A DNA stretch of 64,000 bases from Lentzea kentuckyensis. GTDB taxonomy: Bacteria; Actinomycetota; Actinomycetes; Mycobacteriales; Pseudonocardiaceae. Shown in pieces: positions 27,263 to 34,346 of this stretch; the stretch's first letter is position 1, and each line of letters opens with the position of its first letter. The notes under the pieces were generated by a model. The model was not told where the DNA came from, did no database searches, and saw nothing but the letters and a program-made list of their open reading frames with translations. The stretch spans positions 33,817 through 97,816 of the forward strand of contig NZ_MUYM01000033.1 of assembly GCF_002150765.1 (NCBI RefSeq), given 5' to 3'. The translations under genes were made by a program, and so were the position numbers.

Positions 27263-27304
27263 GTCGTGCGGATGGGAGCGATGTTCACCGCTGGTGTGAT
27301 TTAT

Positions 27305-27489
27305 TCTTTCCGGGGGGTGTGGGGAAGACCACGTCGGCCGACAACTTCGCCTCGCTGATCAACGACGTCGAGGACCGCCTGTTCGCCGTCCTGCCCGACG
27401 ACACCTGGTTCTACCCAGGCCACGGCGACGACTCGACGCTCGGCAAGGAGCGCCCCTCGCTCGCGGAGTGGCGCGCCCGCGGCTGGTGA
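27305..27489 (+). pseudogene. MBL hydrolase 3' fragment, copy 2
   Basis: Orphan piece coding for the last 61 residues of the MBL hydrolase (FPGGVGKTTS to AEWRARGW and TGA) with no start or N-terminal domain. 184 of 185 bases match the intact gene. Starts 42 bp after the ATPase stop. The near identity means the duplication is recent or kept equal by gene conversion. Confidence 0.93.
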
Positions 27490-27502
27490 GCCTCGCGGAG
27501 CA

Positions 27503-27535
27503 ACGCACTGCGGCTGGTGACCCACCGCAGTGCGT
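27503..27535 (+). terminator. terminator hairpin after MBL copy 2
   Basis: Perfect 11-bp arms ACGCACTGCGG and CCGCAGTGCGT with an 11-nt loop, 14 bp past the copy-2 stop. It would suit the natural end of an MBL gene, so copy 2 may have carried its own downstream terminator. The intact copy 1 has no such hairpin after its stop. Confidence 0.7.
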
Positions 27536-27649
27536 CTTCATGCCTGGCCGGAGTCGAGAGCCGCGCTGAGTTCACTCGTCCAGCGGGCCACAGGTAGTTC
27601 GCGACCACGCATGATCGAAGTCCTCGAGCTGGCCACCCTGCGAACGGAC

Positions 27650-28057
27650 ATGGCGATGTCGTTCAGGCCGTTGGTCGTGGTCAAGAGCAGGATGGGCGAG
27701 TTCGAAGCTCTCCGCCACCTCGTCGATCGAGGCGTCGCCACACCGAGGATCCTCGTCGAACTGCTCGATTCCATCCAGTGGGAAGACCGAGGGCAACTCC
27801 TGCAGGCGCTGGTCAAGGCCGCGACGCAGATGGCAGCCCGGCAACAACCGCGTGCAGGCGAAGCGTTCGGTGAGCTGGCCGGCGAACTCGTGGCGCGACC
27901 GGAGTTCGCCGGAAGCAACTTCTCGTGGGGAGACGGTGAACTGGCGAGATGCCGAAGTGGCCGCGGTCGAGCCGCGAGCAGCGTGTCTCGCTGGGTCGCT
28001 TACGCCACCTCACACCACCTCGAACACGTGGCACAACGAGGGACATCTGGGCTGTGA
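27650..28057 (+). pseudogene. remnant resembling T4 beta-protein family
   Basis: Open frame of 135 residues from ATG 27650. Its first part, MAMSFRPLVVVKSRMGEFEA LRHL then PRILVELLDS, resembles the start of the phage T4 beta-protein family, and its end, FSWGDGELARC and SHHLEHVAQR, resembles the family C-terminus, but members are about 350 residues, so the middle seems deleted. No ribosome site. Identification is from memory of the family pattern and tentative. Confidence 0.4.
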
Positions 28058-28173
28058 AGCACACTCCGCTGCTCGAGCCGGTCCCGGCGATCAGTCCGGC
28101 CGGGCGCCCAGCACAGTTCCGGTCTCCCTCGCTGAACTCAAGCGCTCATCACCGATGGACTCGGTCGAGGACG

Positions 28174-28578
28174 TCAGACCTCGATGATCCTCACCATGTC
28201 GTCCAGGCCTTTGAAGTCTTCGGCGTTCCGCGTATAAAGCGGCAGACCACGCGATGAAGCCACGGCCGCGATCATCAGGTCCATCCGCCGAGGCTTCGGA
28301 TTTCGGTTCGCCGCCATGGTGAGCGCAACCAGCGTGCCGTATCGGGCGGCTGCCTGACTGTCGAAGGGCAGCGGCTCGAAGTCCGCAATCGCCGCACCGA
28401 GCTTCTCAGTGCGTGCAGCCCTGGACGCCGCGTCCGTGGCCATCGCCACCCCCTGATGCAACTCAGCCATCGTGACCGCTGTGAGCTCAGGTATCTCCGG
28501 CAGAACAGCCGGGTCCAGAAGGCCGAGGTCGATGTAAGCGCAAGTGTCGAGCACCCCGGATTCGGGACGCTCAGCCAC
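28174..28578 (-). CDS. PIN-domain toxin of a VapBC-type pair
   Basis: 134-residue PIN ribonuclease. The acidic site is complete: Asp11 in VLDTCAYIDL, Glu39 in TMAELHQGV, Asp100 in RMDLMIAAVA and Asp121 in TRNAEDF. VapC toxins cut tRNA or rRNA when freed from the antitoxin. GTG 28578 overlaps the antitoxin stop, so the pair is coupled. Lies in the second cassette between MBL copies 2 and 3. Confidence 0.93.
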   Translation of the reverse strand: MAERPESGVLDTCAYIDLGLLDPAVLPEIPELTAVTMAELHQGVAMATDAASRAARTEKLGAAIADFEPLPFDSQAAARYGTLVALTMAANRNPKPRRMDLMIAAVASSRGLPLYTRNAEDFKGLDDMVRIIEV

Positions 28579-28849
28579 GGCTGCGCTCCCACGGATCGAA
28601 GTCGCCTACACGGTCCTCGTCGCCGAAGAACTCATCGGCTTCCTGGCGCATGCGGGAGTGATCGACACGGGGCAGCGCCCTGTGTCGATCGACGAGCTGC
28701 TCGGCTGTCAGTCGACGGCGACGGGGCAGGGGCCGGACTTCGGCAATCTCAACGCCATTCCGCGTCACGTGGTAAGTCTCGCCCGCCTCCACCGCGTCCA
28801 TGACTGCGGCGGAGTGGTTGCGGAACTCTCGCTGACTGATGACCTTCAC
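28571..28849 (-). CDS. Phd/YefM-type antitoxin
   Basis: 92 residues starting VKVISQREFRNHSAAVMDAV at GTG 28849. The N-terminal part is the Phd/YefM DNA-binding dimer fold (GETYHVTRNGVEIAEVRPL) and the acidic C-terminus (EADEFFGDEDRVGDFDPW) would neutralise the PIN toxin. TACAAT is found seven bases before the GTG, so the mRNA is probably leaderless. The palindrome at 28866-28890 is the likely self-regulatory operator. Confidence 0.9.
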   Translation of the reverse strand: MKVISQREFRNHSAAVMDAVEAGETYHVTRNGVEIAEVRPLPRRRRLTAEQLVDRHRALPRVDHSRMRQEADEFFGDEDRVGDFDPWERSRG

Positions 28850-28865
28850 ATAGCCGATTGTAGCC

Positions 28866-28890
28866 CTGTGTAGCACCCTGCGCTACACAG
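28866..28890. promoter_or_regulatory. toxin-antitoxin operator, 9-bp perfect arms
   Basis: CTGTGTAGC (28866-28874) and GCTACACAG (28882-28890) with a 7-bp centre, 16 bp upstream of the antitoxin start and just upstream of the TACAAT -10. The place and form expected for autorepression by the antitoxin complex. Eight base pairs further on, MBL copy 3 begins. Confidence 0.8.
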
Positions 28891-28897
28891 CGCCGTG

Positions 28898-29018
28898 GAG
28901 GACCGCCTGTTTCGCCGTCCTGCCCGACGACACCTGGTTCTACCCAGGCCACGGCGACGACTCGACACTCGGCAAGAAGCGCCCCTCGCTCGCGGAGTGG
29001 CGCGCCCGCGGCTGGTGA
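28898..29018 (+). pseudogene. MBL hydrolase 3' fragment, copy 3, frameshifted
   Basis: Last 120 bp of the MBL gene once more, with one inserted T (CTGTTTCG for CTGTTCG) and substitutions in the CTCGACACTCGGCAAGAAG stretch. It shares the CTCGG base with copy 2. The insertion shifts the frame, so it is dead. Ends at its TGA four bases before the next gene's stop (29023). The most diverged and so probably the oldest copy. Confidence 0.9.
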
Positions 29019-29022
29019 CGCG

Positions 29023-29610
29023 CTACGCGTCCAGGAGGTCCAGGTAGCCCGTGGTCGTGCGCCACAGGACGTCCGAGTACGGGGTGAGCTTGCCGGGGCT
29101 CCAGCGGCGGTCGGTGTAGGCCTGGTTGGCCAGCCGCAACGCCCGCAGGCTCACCTCCAGCTCGTCCCGCACCCGCTTCGCCAGCTCCTCCGGCGACGGC
29201 GCGGCCTGACGCACCAGCTCAGCCGTGCCGTCGCTGACCGCCACGAGGGCTTCCTCGTTGACGCCGTCGGCCGCGCTCCAGATCAGCGCGGGCCGCTCGA
29301 TCCGGTGGTTCCACACGGGTGCGTCCTTGGAGCGCCACCGCGCGTCGAACGGGTTGCGGGACAGCCGCGTCGAGTTCGCCCAGTGCTCGGCGCCGACCGG
29401 CTCGGTGAGCCACGGCACCTCGTCCACCGGCAGGTCCGTGACCAGCGCGACCTCGATCATGTCAAGATCTTTCGGCACGTCCAGCAGATCGCCGAAGACA
29501 CACAGCTCGACCACCTGGAACCGGAAGAACGAGGCCGGCAGCTCGCCGCACTTCTCGGCGAGCTCGGCCAGGTGGTGCACAGCGCGAGTCCATTTCACGA
29601 GGTGGATCAT
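29023..29610 (-). CDS. conserved hypothetical protein
   Basis: 195 residues starting MIHLVKWTRAVHHLAELAEK (ATG 29610); a GTG at 29598 is possible since homologues often start at the KWTRAVHHL segment. Soluble: a helical N-terminus, a central alpha/beta part (FFRFQVVELCVFGDLLD, DLDMIEVALVTDLPVDEVPW) resembling a nucleotidyltransferase-like or sensor fold, and a helical C-terminus. I believe similar proteins are common in actinobacteria but cannot name a function. The ATG overlaps the divergent amidase ATG through CATG. Confidence 0.75.
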   Translation of the reverse strand: MIHLVKWTRAVHHLAELAEKCGELPASFFRFQVVELCVFGDLLDVPKDLDMIEVALVTDLPVDEVPWLTEPVGAEHWANSTRLSRNPFDARWRSKDAPVWNHRIERPALIWSAADGVNEEALVAVSDGTAELVRQAAPSPEELAKRVRDELEVSLRALRLANQAYTDRRWSPGKLTPYSDVLWRTTTGYLDLLDA

Positions 29611-30586
29611 GCCTGACCTGGTCGTCGAAGCCCTGGCCAGGCTGGCTCGGGTCGAGCCCGTGCTGTGCGCGTTCCACGAGGTCTTCAGCTCGTTCGCGCC
29701 GGTGGACCCGTCGCTGCCGCTCGCCGGCATGCCGATCGCGGTGAAGCGAGGCGAACGCCGTAGCCACCGTGACGCACTGATGGCGCTCGGCTGTGTCCCC
29801 ATCGGTCTGACCACCACGCCCGATGGCACCACTCCCTGGCAGACGTGGGGCCGCAACTCTCGCGGCGTCACACGCAACCCATGGAACCTCGACCGCACGT
29901 CCGGCGGTTCGTCCGCGGGCTCCGCCGTGGCCGTTGCGGCCGGGATCGTGCCTCTCGCGACCGGCGTCGACGGCGCGGGTTCGATCCGCATCCCGGCCGC
30001 GTGGTGCGGCGTGCTGGGCCTGAAGACCACGTCGTCGGAACGGGCCGCGGTCGGTGTGTTCACCCGTGACCCGAACCTGCTCGCGATCTACCTGGGCACG
30101 TCCGAAGTCAGCTCGCCGACCGCCGTCTGGTCCTCCGACCTGGGGTTCGCGACCGTGGACGACGAGCAGGCCGAGATCGCCTGGCGGGCCGCGGCTCCAC
30201 TGCGGCCACGGCCCGTCGACCTGGTCCTGAGCGACCCCGCGGAGGACTGGTTCGCCGGCCGCTGCGGGCGCAATCCGGCGCTGGACGAGGTGTTCGAGAC
30301 CGCGGACCTGTTGCTCACCCCGACCGCGCCCGGCCCGCCACACGGCCACGACGGGCCGGGCGCGCGCATCAACACGTCTCTGACCTGGGCGTTCAACCTC
30401 AGTGGGCATCCGGCGATCAGCATTCCGGCCGGCTTCGACTCCGCAGGGCTGCCGGTCGGGCTGCAGGCCGTGGCGCGGCACGGACGGGAGGCGGACCTGG
30501 TCGCCGCCGCCCGAGCCGTTCTGGACAACGTTCTGGACGCCCAGCGTCACCCGATCGTGTGTTTTGAGCCCAATCCACCTCGCTGA
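29609..30586 (+). CDS. amidase signature family protein, short form
   Basis: 325 residues, against 450-500 for most amidases. The Ser-cisSer-Lys core is present: Lys in MPIAVKRGERR, then RTSGGSSAGSAVAVAAG and the nucleophile region GVDGAGSIRIPAAWCG (usually DTGGSIR, so one Gly-Gly replaced by Gly-Ala). The part after GVLGLKTT is shortened and leads to the C-terminal WAFNLSGHPAISIPAGF. ATG 29609 with GAGGTGG upstream. Could hydrolyse a small amide; the altered motif and missing middle make a reduced or different activity possible. Confidence 0.85.
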   Translation: MPDLVVEALARLARVEPVLCAFHEVFSSFAPVDPSLPLAGMPIAVKRGERRSHRDALMALGCVPIGLTTTPDGTTPWQTWGRNSRGVTRNPWNLDRTSGGSSAGSAVAVAAGIVPLATGVDGAGSIRIPAAWCGVLGLKTTSSERAAVGVFTRDPNLLAIYLGTSEVSSPTAVWSSDLGFATVDDEQAEIAWRAAAPLRPRPVDLVLSDPAEDWFAGRCGRNPALDEVFETADLLLTPTAPGPPHGHDGPGARINTSLTWAFNLSGHPAISIPAGFDSAGLPVGLQAVARHGREADLVAAARAVLDNVLDAQRHPIVCFEPNPPR

Positions 30587-30628
30587 CCCGAGCACGTGCG
30601 GTGTCCTCGTCGCCCGAGGAGGTGACCG

Positions 30629-31279
30629 ATGGCTCGACGAATCGGTGGTGCCGGAGGCGGATCGGATCCCGGTGCGGGCAAGGCGGGCGCGGTGGTGGCA
30701 GCGGGAGTACTGGCGATGTCGGTTGCCGCGGGCAGCGGTGGACTGTCGCTGGGAGGCGGCGCGACCTCGGTCGAGTCCGTCGGAACGAACCTCACCAGAG
30801 CGAAGTCCGAGGGCAGGAAGTCCGCCCGCAACGGCGACGCGGATGGCGCGTGGCGTCAGGTGCGGATGCGCACGCTCAAGCGCACGGCCAAACCAGCTCT
30901 GGAGTGTCTCTCGCACTCGTTCGGCCAGGTGCGGGATCACTTCGTGCGCAACCCGTGCAAGTCGCTCGACCGCACGTTGTTCGCGATCGGCGACGACCAG
31001 GGCAACGTCGCGGTCGTGTCCGTGGCGTGGGTCGGCTTCCGCAACCGCAGCGACGCCGGTGAGTTCAAGAAGCTGATCGACGTGCACGGCACGGGCGACA
31101 TCACCCCGCTCGCCACCCCTCTGCTCGACCTGGCGGACATCAGGTTCACCGGCCTGCACTACGCGTCCCGGCCGGACGGCAGCACCGTCGTGATCGCCGA
31201 GACGGAGTCCGCGTCCGGCCAGGTCAGCGGCGAGGTGCTGGACGCGGCGGCCGACATGGCGAGCTGGCTGCCGCGTTAG
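30629..31279 (+). CDS. putative exported/anchored protein, unknown function
   Basis: 216 residues. A Gly/Ala-rich hydrophobic segment near residues 18-45 (AGAVVAAGVLAMSVAAGSGG) could be a membrane anchor or loose signal; a charged linker (NLTRAKSEGRKSARNGDADG) follows and then a compact alpha/beta domain (TLFAIGDDQGNVAVVSVAWV, FTGLHYASRPDGSTVVIAET). ATG 30629 has GAGGTGA upstream. Its stop overlaps that of the convergent flavin reductase. No family recognised. Confidence 0.7.
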   Translation: MARRIGGAGGGSDPGAGKAGAVVAAGVLAMSVAAGSGGLSLGGGATSVESVGTNLTRAKSEGRKSARNGDADGAWRQVRMRTLKRTAKPALECLSHSFGQVRDHFVRNPCKSLDRTLFAIGDDQGNVAVVSVAWVGFRNRSDAGEFKKLIDVHGTGDITPLATPLLDLADIRFTGLHYASRPDGSTVVIAETESASGQVSGEVLDAAADMASWLPR

Positions 31280-31818
31280 GCCGCCACCGCGCGCAGCGAC
31301 CTCAGTGCCGACGCCCACGCCACCAGTTCGTCGAGCATGGCGTTGAGCTCCTCGTGCTGCTGCAGACCTTCCTGCAGTTCACCGCGCCCCAACGCGACCT
31401 GAGTGCGCACGGTCGCCACCTTGAGTTCCGCCAGCACCAGCCTCAGTTGCTCGACGGCGCGCAGACCGCCGGTGCCACCGAGGCCCACGAACCCGGCTGC
31501 CTTGTCGTTCCACTCCGCGTACAGGTAGTCGAGCGCGTTCTTCAGTGCGGCCGAGAACGAGTGGTTGTACTCGGGCGTGACGAACACGAAGCCGTCGTAC
31601 GGCGCGATGAGCGACGCCCAAGCGCGTGTGTGTGCGTGGGCGTACTCGCCGAAGATCGCGGGCACGGGCTCGTCGAGCAACGGCAGGTTCACCTCCGCCA
31701 GGTCGATGAGCTCGAACGACGCGTCGGAACGGGCGTTGGCGACGTTCAGAACCCACTGCGCCACGGCCTCGGAACGGCGGCCAGGACGCGTGCTCCCCAA
31801 GATCACTGCGATTCGCAT
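31276..31818 (-). CDS. NADPH-dependent FMN reductase (flavodoxin-like)
   Basis: 180 residues. FMN phosphate-binding loop ILGSTRPGRRSEAVAQWV, then DGFVFVTPEYNHSFSAALKNALDYL, the family hallmark, and GFVGLGGTGGLRAVEQL. Reduces quinones, azo dyes or chromate with NAD(P)H. ATG 31818 fits the loop position. Divergent from TetR with two palindromes between, so probably induced by an electrophile or quinone sensed by that repressor. Confidence 0.94.
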   Translation of the reverse strand: MRIAVILGSTRPGRRSEAVAQWVLNVANARSDASFELIDLAEVNLPLLDEPVPAIFGEYAHAHTRAWASLIAPYDGFVFVTPEYNHSFSAALKNALDYLYAEWNDKAAGFVGLGGTGGLRAVEQLRLVLAELKVATVRTQVALGRGELQEGLQQHEELNAMLDELVAWASALRSLRAVAA

Positions 31819-31827
31819 GCCGCCAAA

Positions 31828-31866
31828 GTACAACGGTCGTGGTACTTAGTGCAACGATCGTTGTAC
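31828..31866. promoter_or_regulatory. two TetR operators between reductase and TetR
   Basis: Palindromes at 31828-31845 (GTACAACGGTCGTGGTAC, imperfect) and 31849-31866 (GTGCAACGATCGTTGTAC, core CAACGATCGTTG perfect), 21 bp apart. The same spacing and the same flavoenzyme/TetR layout occur at 14970-15006. Confidence 0.8.
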
Positions 31867-31879
31867 TAAGATCGGGGTC

Positions 31880-32470
31880 ATGCGACCGGACAAGCGGCAG
31901 GCGATCCTGCGCGGGGCGTTGAGCGTGTTCGCGCGGGACGGGTACTCGCGGGCGAGCATCGACACCATCGCGAAGGAGGCGGAGGTCTCGACGCGCACGC
32001 TGTACAACCACTTCGCGGACAAGGCCGACCTCTTCCGCAACGTCATCCAGGTCAGCGCCGGCACGGCCGCCCAGGACCAGATCGCGATCATCGAGCGGCA
32101 CTTCCACAAGGTCACGGACCTGGAGCAGGACCTCGTCGCGTTCGGCAGGGCCATGAGCGCCGAACTGGGGAACGCCGAGCACTTCGCGCTGGTGCGGCAG
32201 ATCAACGCCGAGCTCGGCCACATCCCCGCCGAGGCGATCGAGGCGTGGCAGGAGACGGGGCCGCGCAAGGTCAGGCGAGCCCTCGCGGACGAGCTCGAGA
32301 AGCTGGGCTTCAAGGATCCGCGGCGGGCGGCGGTCCACCTGATGTTGCTCACGATGACCGGCGACCCCAGCATCAGGGGGACGCGTCCGGACGAGGACGA
32401 CCTCGTGGCGGGCGTGCGGGTGTTTTTGCACGGACACGATGTCGAGAACACGGGAAGCGCTGCGACATAG
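31880..32470 (+). CDS. TetR family regulator
   Basis: 196 residues. HTH: KRQAILRGALSVFARDGYSR, ASIDTIAKEAEVSTRTLYNHF and DKADLFRNVI; then a TetR_C-type helical domain. ATG 31880. Divergent from the FMN reductase; the 18-bp palindromes between them are its likely sites. Followed after 4 nt by the DUF1801 gene, which may be co-transcribed. Confidence 0.94.
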   Translation: MRPDKRQAILRGALSVFARDGYSRASIDTIAKEAEVSTRTLYNHFADKADLFRNVIQVSAGTAAQDQIAIIERHFHKVTDLEQDLVAFGRAMSAELGNAEHFALVRQINAELGHIPAEAIEAWQETGPRKVRRALADELEKLGFKDPRRAAVHLMLLTMTGDPSIRGTRPDEDDLVAGVRVFLHGHDVENTGSAAT

Positions 32471-32474
32471 GGCT

Positions 32475-32852
32475 ATGGACACCCGCATCGACGACTACAT
32501 CGCCGGGCTGCCGGACTGGCAGCAGGACATCTGCCGCGAGGTCCGCAGGCTCGTTCACGAGGCCGACCCGGACGTCGAGGAGACGATCAAGTTCACGAAC
32601 CGGCCGTACTTCGTGCTGGACGGCAACATCTGCGCGTTGCTCGGCACGAAGGACCACGTGAACGTGATGCTGTACGACAAGGCGATCGTGCCGGACCCGC
32701 AGAACATCATCACCAGCGGCCACGGCAACAAGACGGCGCGCATGATCTCCGTGTACCGCGACCAGCCGATCAACGCGCCGGCGCTCGTCGAGATGTTCCG
32801 CCACATCATCGCGAACAACCGCCAGCGGAGGAGTGTCAGACCCCGTCGGTAG
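32475..32852 (+). CDS. DUF1801 (YdhG-like) protein
   Basis: 125 residues. MDTRIDDYIAGLPDWQQDIC, IKFTNRPYFVLDGNICALLG and DHVNVMLYDKA match the DUF1801 pattern of a small alpha/beta protein, sometimes linked to iron or quinone stress; function not established. ATG 32475 with AGGG upstream, 4 nt after the TetR stop. The rnhA promoter motif lies over its 3' end. Confidence 0.85.
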   Translation: MDTRIDDYIAGLPDWQQDICREVRRLVHEADPDVEETIKFTNRPYFVLDGNICALLGTKDHVNVMLYDKAIVPDPQNIITSGHGNKTARMISVYRDQPINAPALVEMFRHIIANNRQRRSVRPRR

Positions 32853-32855
32853 CCT
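32834..32855 (+). promoter_or_regulatory. RecA-independent (PafBC-type) promoter motif before rnhA
   Basis: TGTCAGAC - 8 bp - TAGCCT resembles the actinobacterial DNA-damage promoter motif bound by PafBC (TGTCRGTG-N8-TANNNT), differing in the last two bases of the upstream box. The -10 half ends 8 bp before the rnhA ATG, so the transcript would be nearly leaderless. The 15-mer AGTGTCAGACCCCGT also occurs in the 62-bp repeats near 35.9 and 36.1 kb. Confidence 0.5.
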
Positions 32856-32863
32856 CATGTCGC

Positions 32864-33559
32864 ATGGAGGTCGAGATCTACACCGACGGTGCATGCAGCC
32901 CCAATCCCGGTCCGGGGGGCTGGGGCGCTGTGTTGCGCTACGGCGAGCACGAGAAAGACATGCACGGCGGTGACATCGGCCCTACGACGAACAACCGCAT
33001 GGAACTGATGGCGCCCATCATGGCGTTGGAGAGCCTCACGCGATCATCCACCGTGAAGCTCTACACAGACAGCACCTACGTCCGCAACGGAATCACCTCA
33101 TGGGTGCACGGGTGGAAGGCGAACGGCTGGCTCACGAAAGCGCGTGAGCCGGTCAAGAACGCCGACCTGTGGCGCCGCCTGGAAGAAGCTGCCAACAGGC
33201 ACGAGGTGGAGTGGCACTGGGTCAAGGGCCATGCGGGCCACCCTGAGAACGAGCGCGCGGACCGGTTGGCCGTGCGCGGAGTGGAGGAGGTGACGGGGCG
33301 GGAGATCACGCAGCCCCAAGCAAAACCGAAGAAGGCGGCCAAGCCGAAGCAACAGCGCGAACTGAGCGGCGAACCGTGTGGCGCGCCCACGAAGAAGGGC
33401 ACGCCGTGTCCGATCACCGCGGGAGCGAACGGCCTCTGTCACGTGCACGACCCAGCACTGCAGTGCGGTGCCCTCACGAAGAAGGGCGCGCCCTGCACGA
33501 TCGCGACCGGCGGCGGACGGTGCGAGTACCACCAGGATTCGCTGGAGTTGTTCACGTGA
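32864..33559 (+). CDS. rnhA: ribonuclease HI with C-terminal tandem Cys/His repeats
   Basis: Cleaves RNA in RNA-DNA hybrids. Residues 1-145 are a complete RNase HI: IYTDGACSPNPGPGGWG (Asp8), NNRMELMA (Glu47), LYTDSTY (Asp69), WVKGHAGHPENERADRLA (His123, Asp133). A Lys/Ala/Pro linker (about 150-168) leads to two repeats, Cys172-Cys182-Cys192-His195 and Cys201-Cys211-Cys220-His223, each beginning CGAxTKKGxPC. These look like small zinc-binding modules that might bind nucleic acid. Overlaps the convergent regulator gene by 8 bp. A PafBC-like promoter motif upstream suggests damage induction. Confidence 0.95.
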   Translation: MEVEIYTDGACSPNPGPGGWGAVLRYGEHEKDMHGGDIGPTTNNRMELMAPIMALESLTRSSTVKLYTDSTYVRNGITSWVHGWKANGWLTKAREPVKNADLWRRLEEAANRHEVEWHWVKGHAGHPENERADRLAVRGVEEVTGREITQPQAKPKKAAKPKQQRELSGEPCGAPTKKGTPCPITAGANGLCHVHDPALQCGALTKKGAPCTIATGGGRCEYHQDSLELFT

Positions 33560-34346
33560 CGGCGAGGGAGGCCAGCAGTCGCAGGGCCTCCTCCGACGGG
33601 CTGCCGGGCGCGGCCACGTAGGTCACCAGCACCTGTCCCGCGTCCGAGGTCAACGGCTCCGCGGCCAGTTCCAGCGGCCCGAGCTGAGGATGGGTCATGC
33701 GCTTGAACATCGGCCCCCGCTCGCGCACCGGATGCTCGGCCCACAGCGCGCGGAACAGCGGCGACACCTCGGACAGCTCCTCGACCAGCGCGCGCAGCGC
33801 CGGGTCGTCGGGGTGCACGCCGTAGTCCGCCCGCAGGTAGCCGACGTTCTCGCGCGCGCAGTCCGTCCAGCCGACGAACAGCTCCTGCGCGGCCGGGTCG
33901 GTGAACATGTACCGCACCATGTTCGGCTGCTCGCGGAAGTCGGTGACGAGGGCCGCGGCCAGCGGGTTCCACGCGAGCACGTCGAGCCGCCGGCCGAGGA
34001 CCATCGCGGGCACGCCCTGCAGCGCGTTGAGCAGCCAGCGCAACGCCGGCCGCACCTCCTCCGACGGCGCCCCCACCCGCGTGGGCCGCGCCAGCCGGTA
34101 AAGGTGCGTGCGCTCGGCCCCGTCCAGGCCGAGTGCCTGCGCCAACGCGTCCAGGATCGAGTCGGACGCGTTGGAGGCGCGCCCCTGTTCCATGCGCGTG
34201 TAGTAGTCGACGCTGATACCGGCCAGCTGCGCCAGCTCCTCGCGGCGCAGCCCTGGCACGCGCCGCCGGGACGCCCGTTCCGGCGGATCCAGTGCTGCCC
34301 GCCGGGCGCGCAGAAACTCCCCCAACTCGCTCACGCCACCCATCAT
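33552..34346 (-). CDS. XRE-type regulator with MmyB-like ligand domain
   Basis: 264 residues. N-terminal helix-turn-helix (SELGEFLRARRAALDPPE, RREELAQLAGISVDYYTRME QG) and a C-terminal MmyB-like PAS-related domain (LLNALQGVPAMVLGRRLDVL, AWNPLAAAL). This class often controls an adjacent short-chain dehydrogenase, and here its ATG overlaps the SDR stop (ATGA). Starts at 34346; a GTG at 34334 is also possible. Effector unknown, perhaps a fatty acid. Confidence 0.93.
   Translation of the reverse strand: MMGGVSELGEFLRARRAALDPPERASRRRVPGLRREELAQLAGISVDYYTRMEQGRASNASDSILDALAQALGLDGAERTHLYRLARPTRVGAPSEEVRPALRWLLNALQGVPAMVLGRRLDVLAWNPLAAALVTDFREQPNMVRYMFTDPAAQELFVGWTDCARENVGYLRADYGVHPDDPALRALVEELSEVSPLFRALWAEHPVRERGPMFKRMTHPQLGPLELAAEPLTSDAGQVLVTYVAAPGSPSEEALRLLASLAVT

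Noticed and set aside
25596..29018. Integrated prophage or ICE
   Set aside because: No integrase, excisionase, portal, replication or conjugation gene is visible; each interval is under 2 kb and has only accessory cargo.
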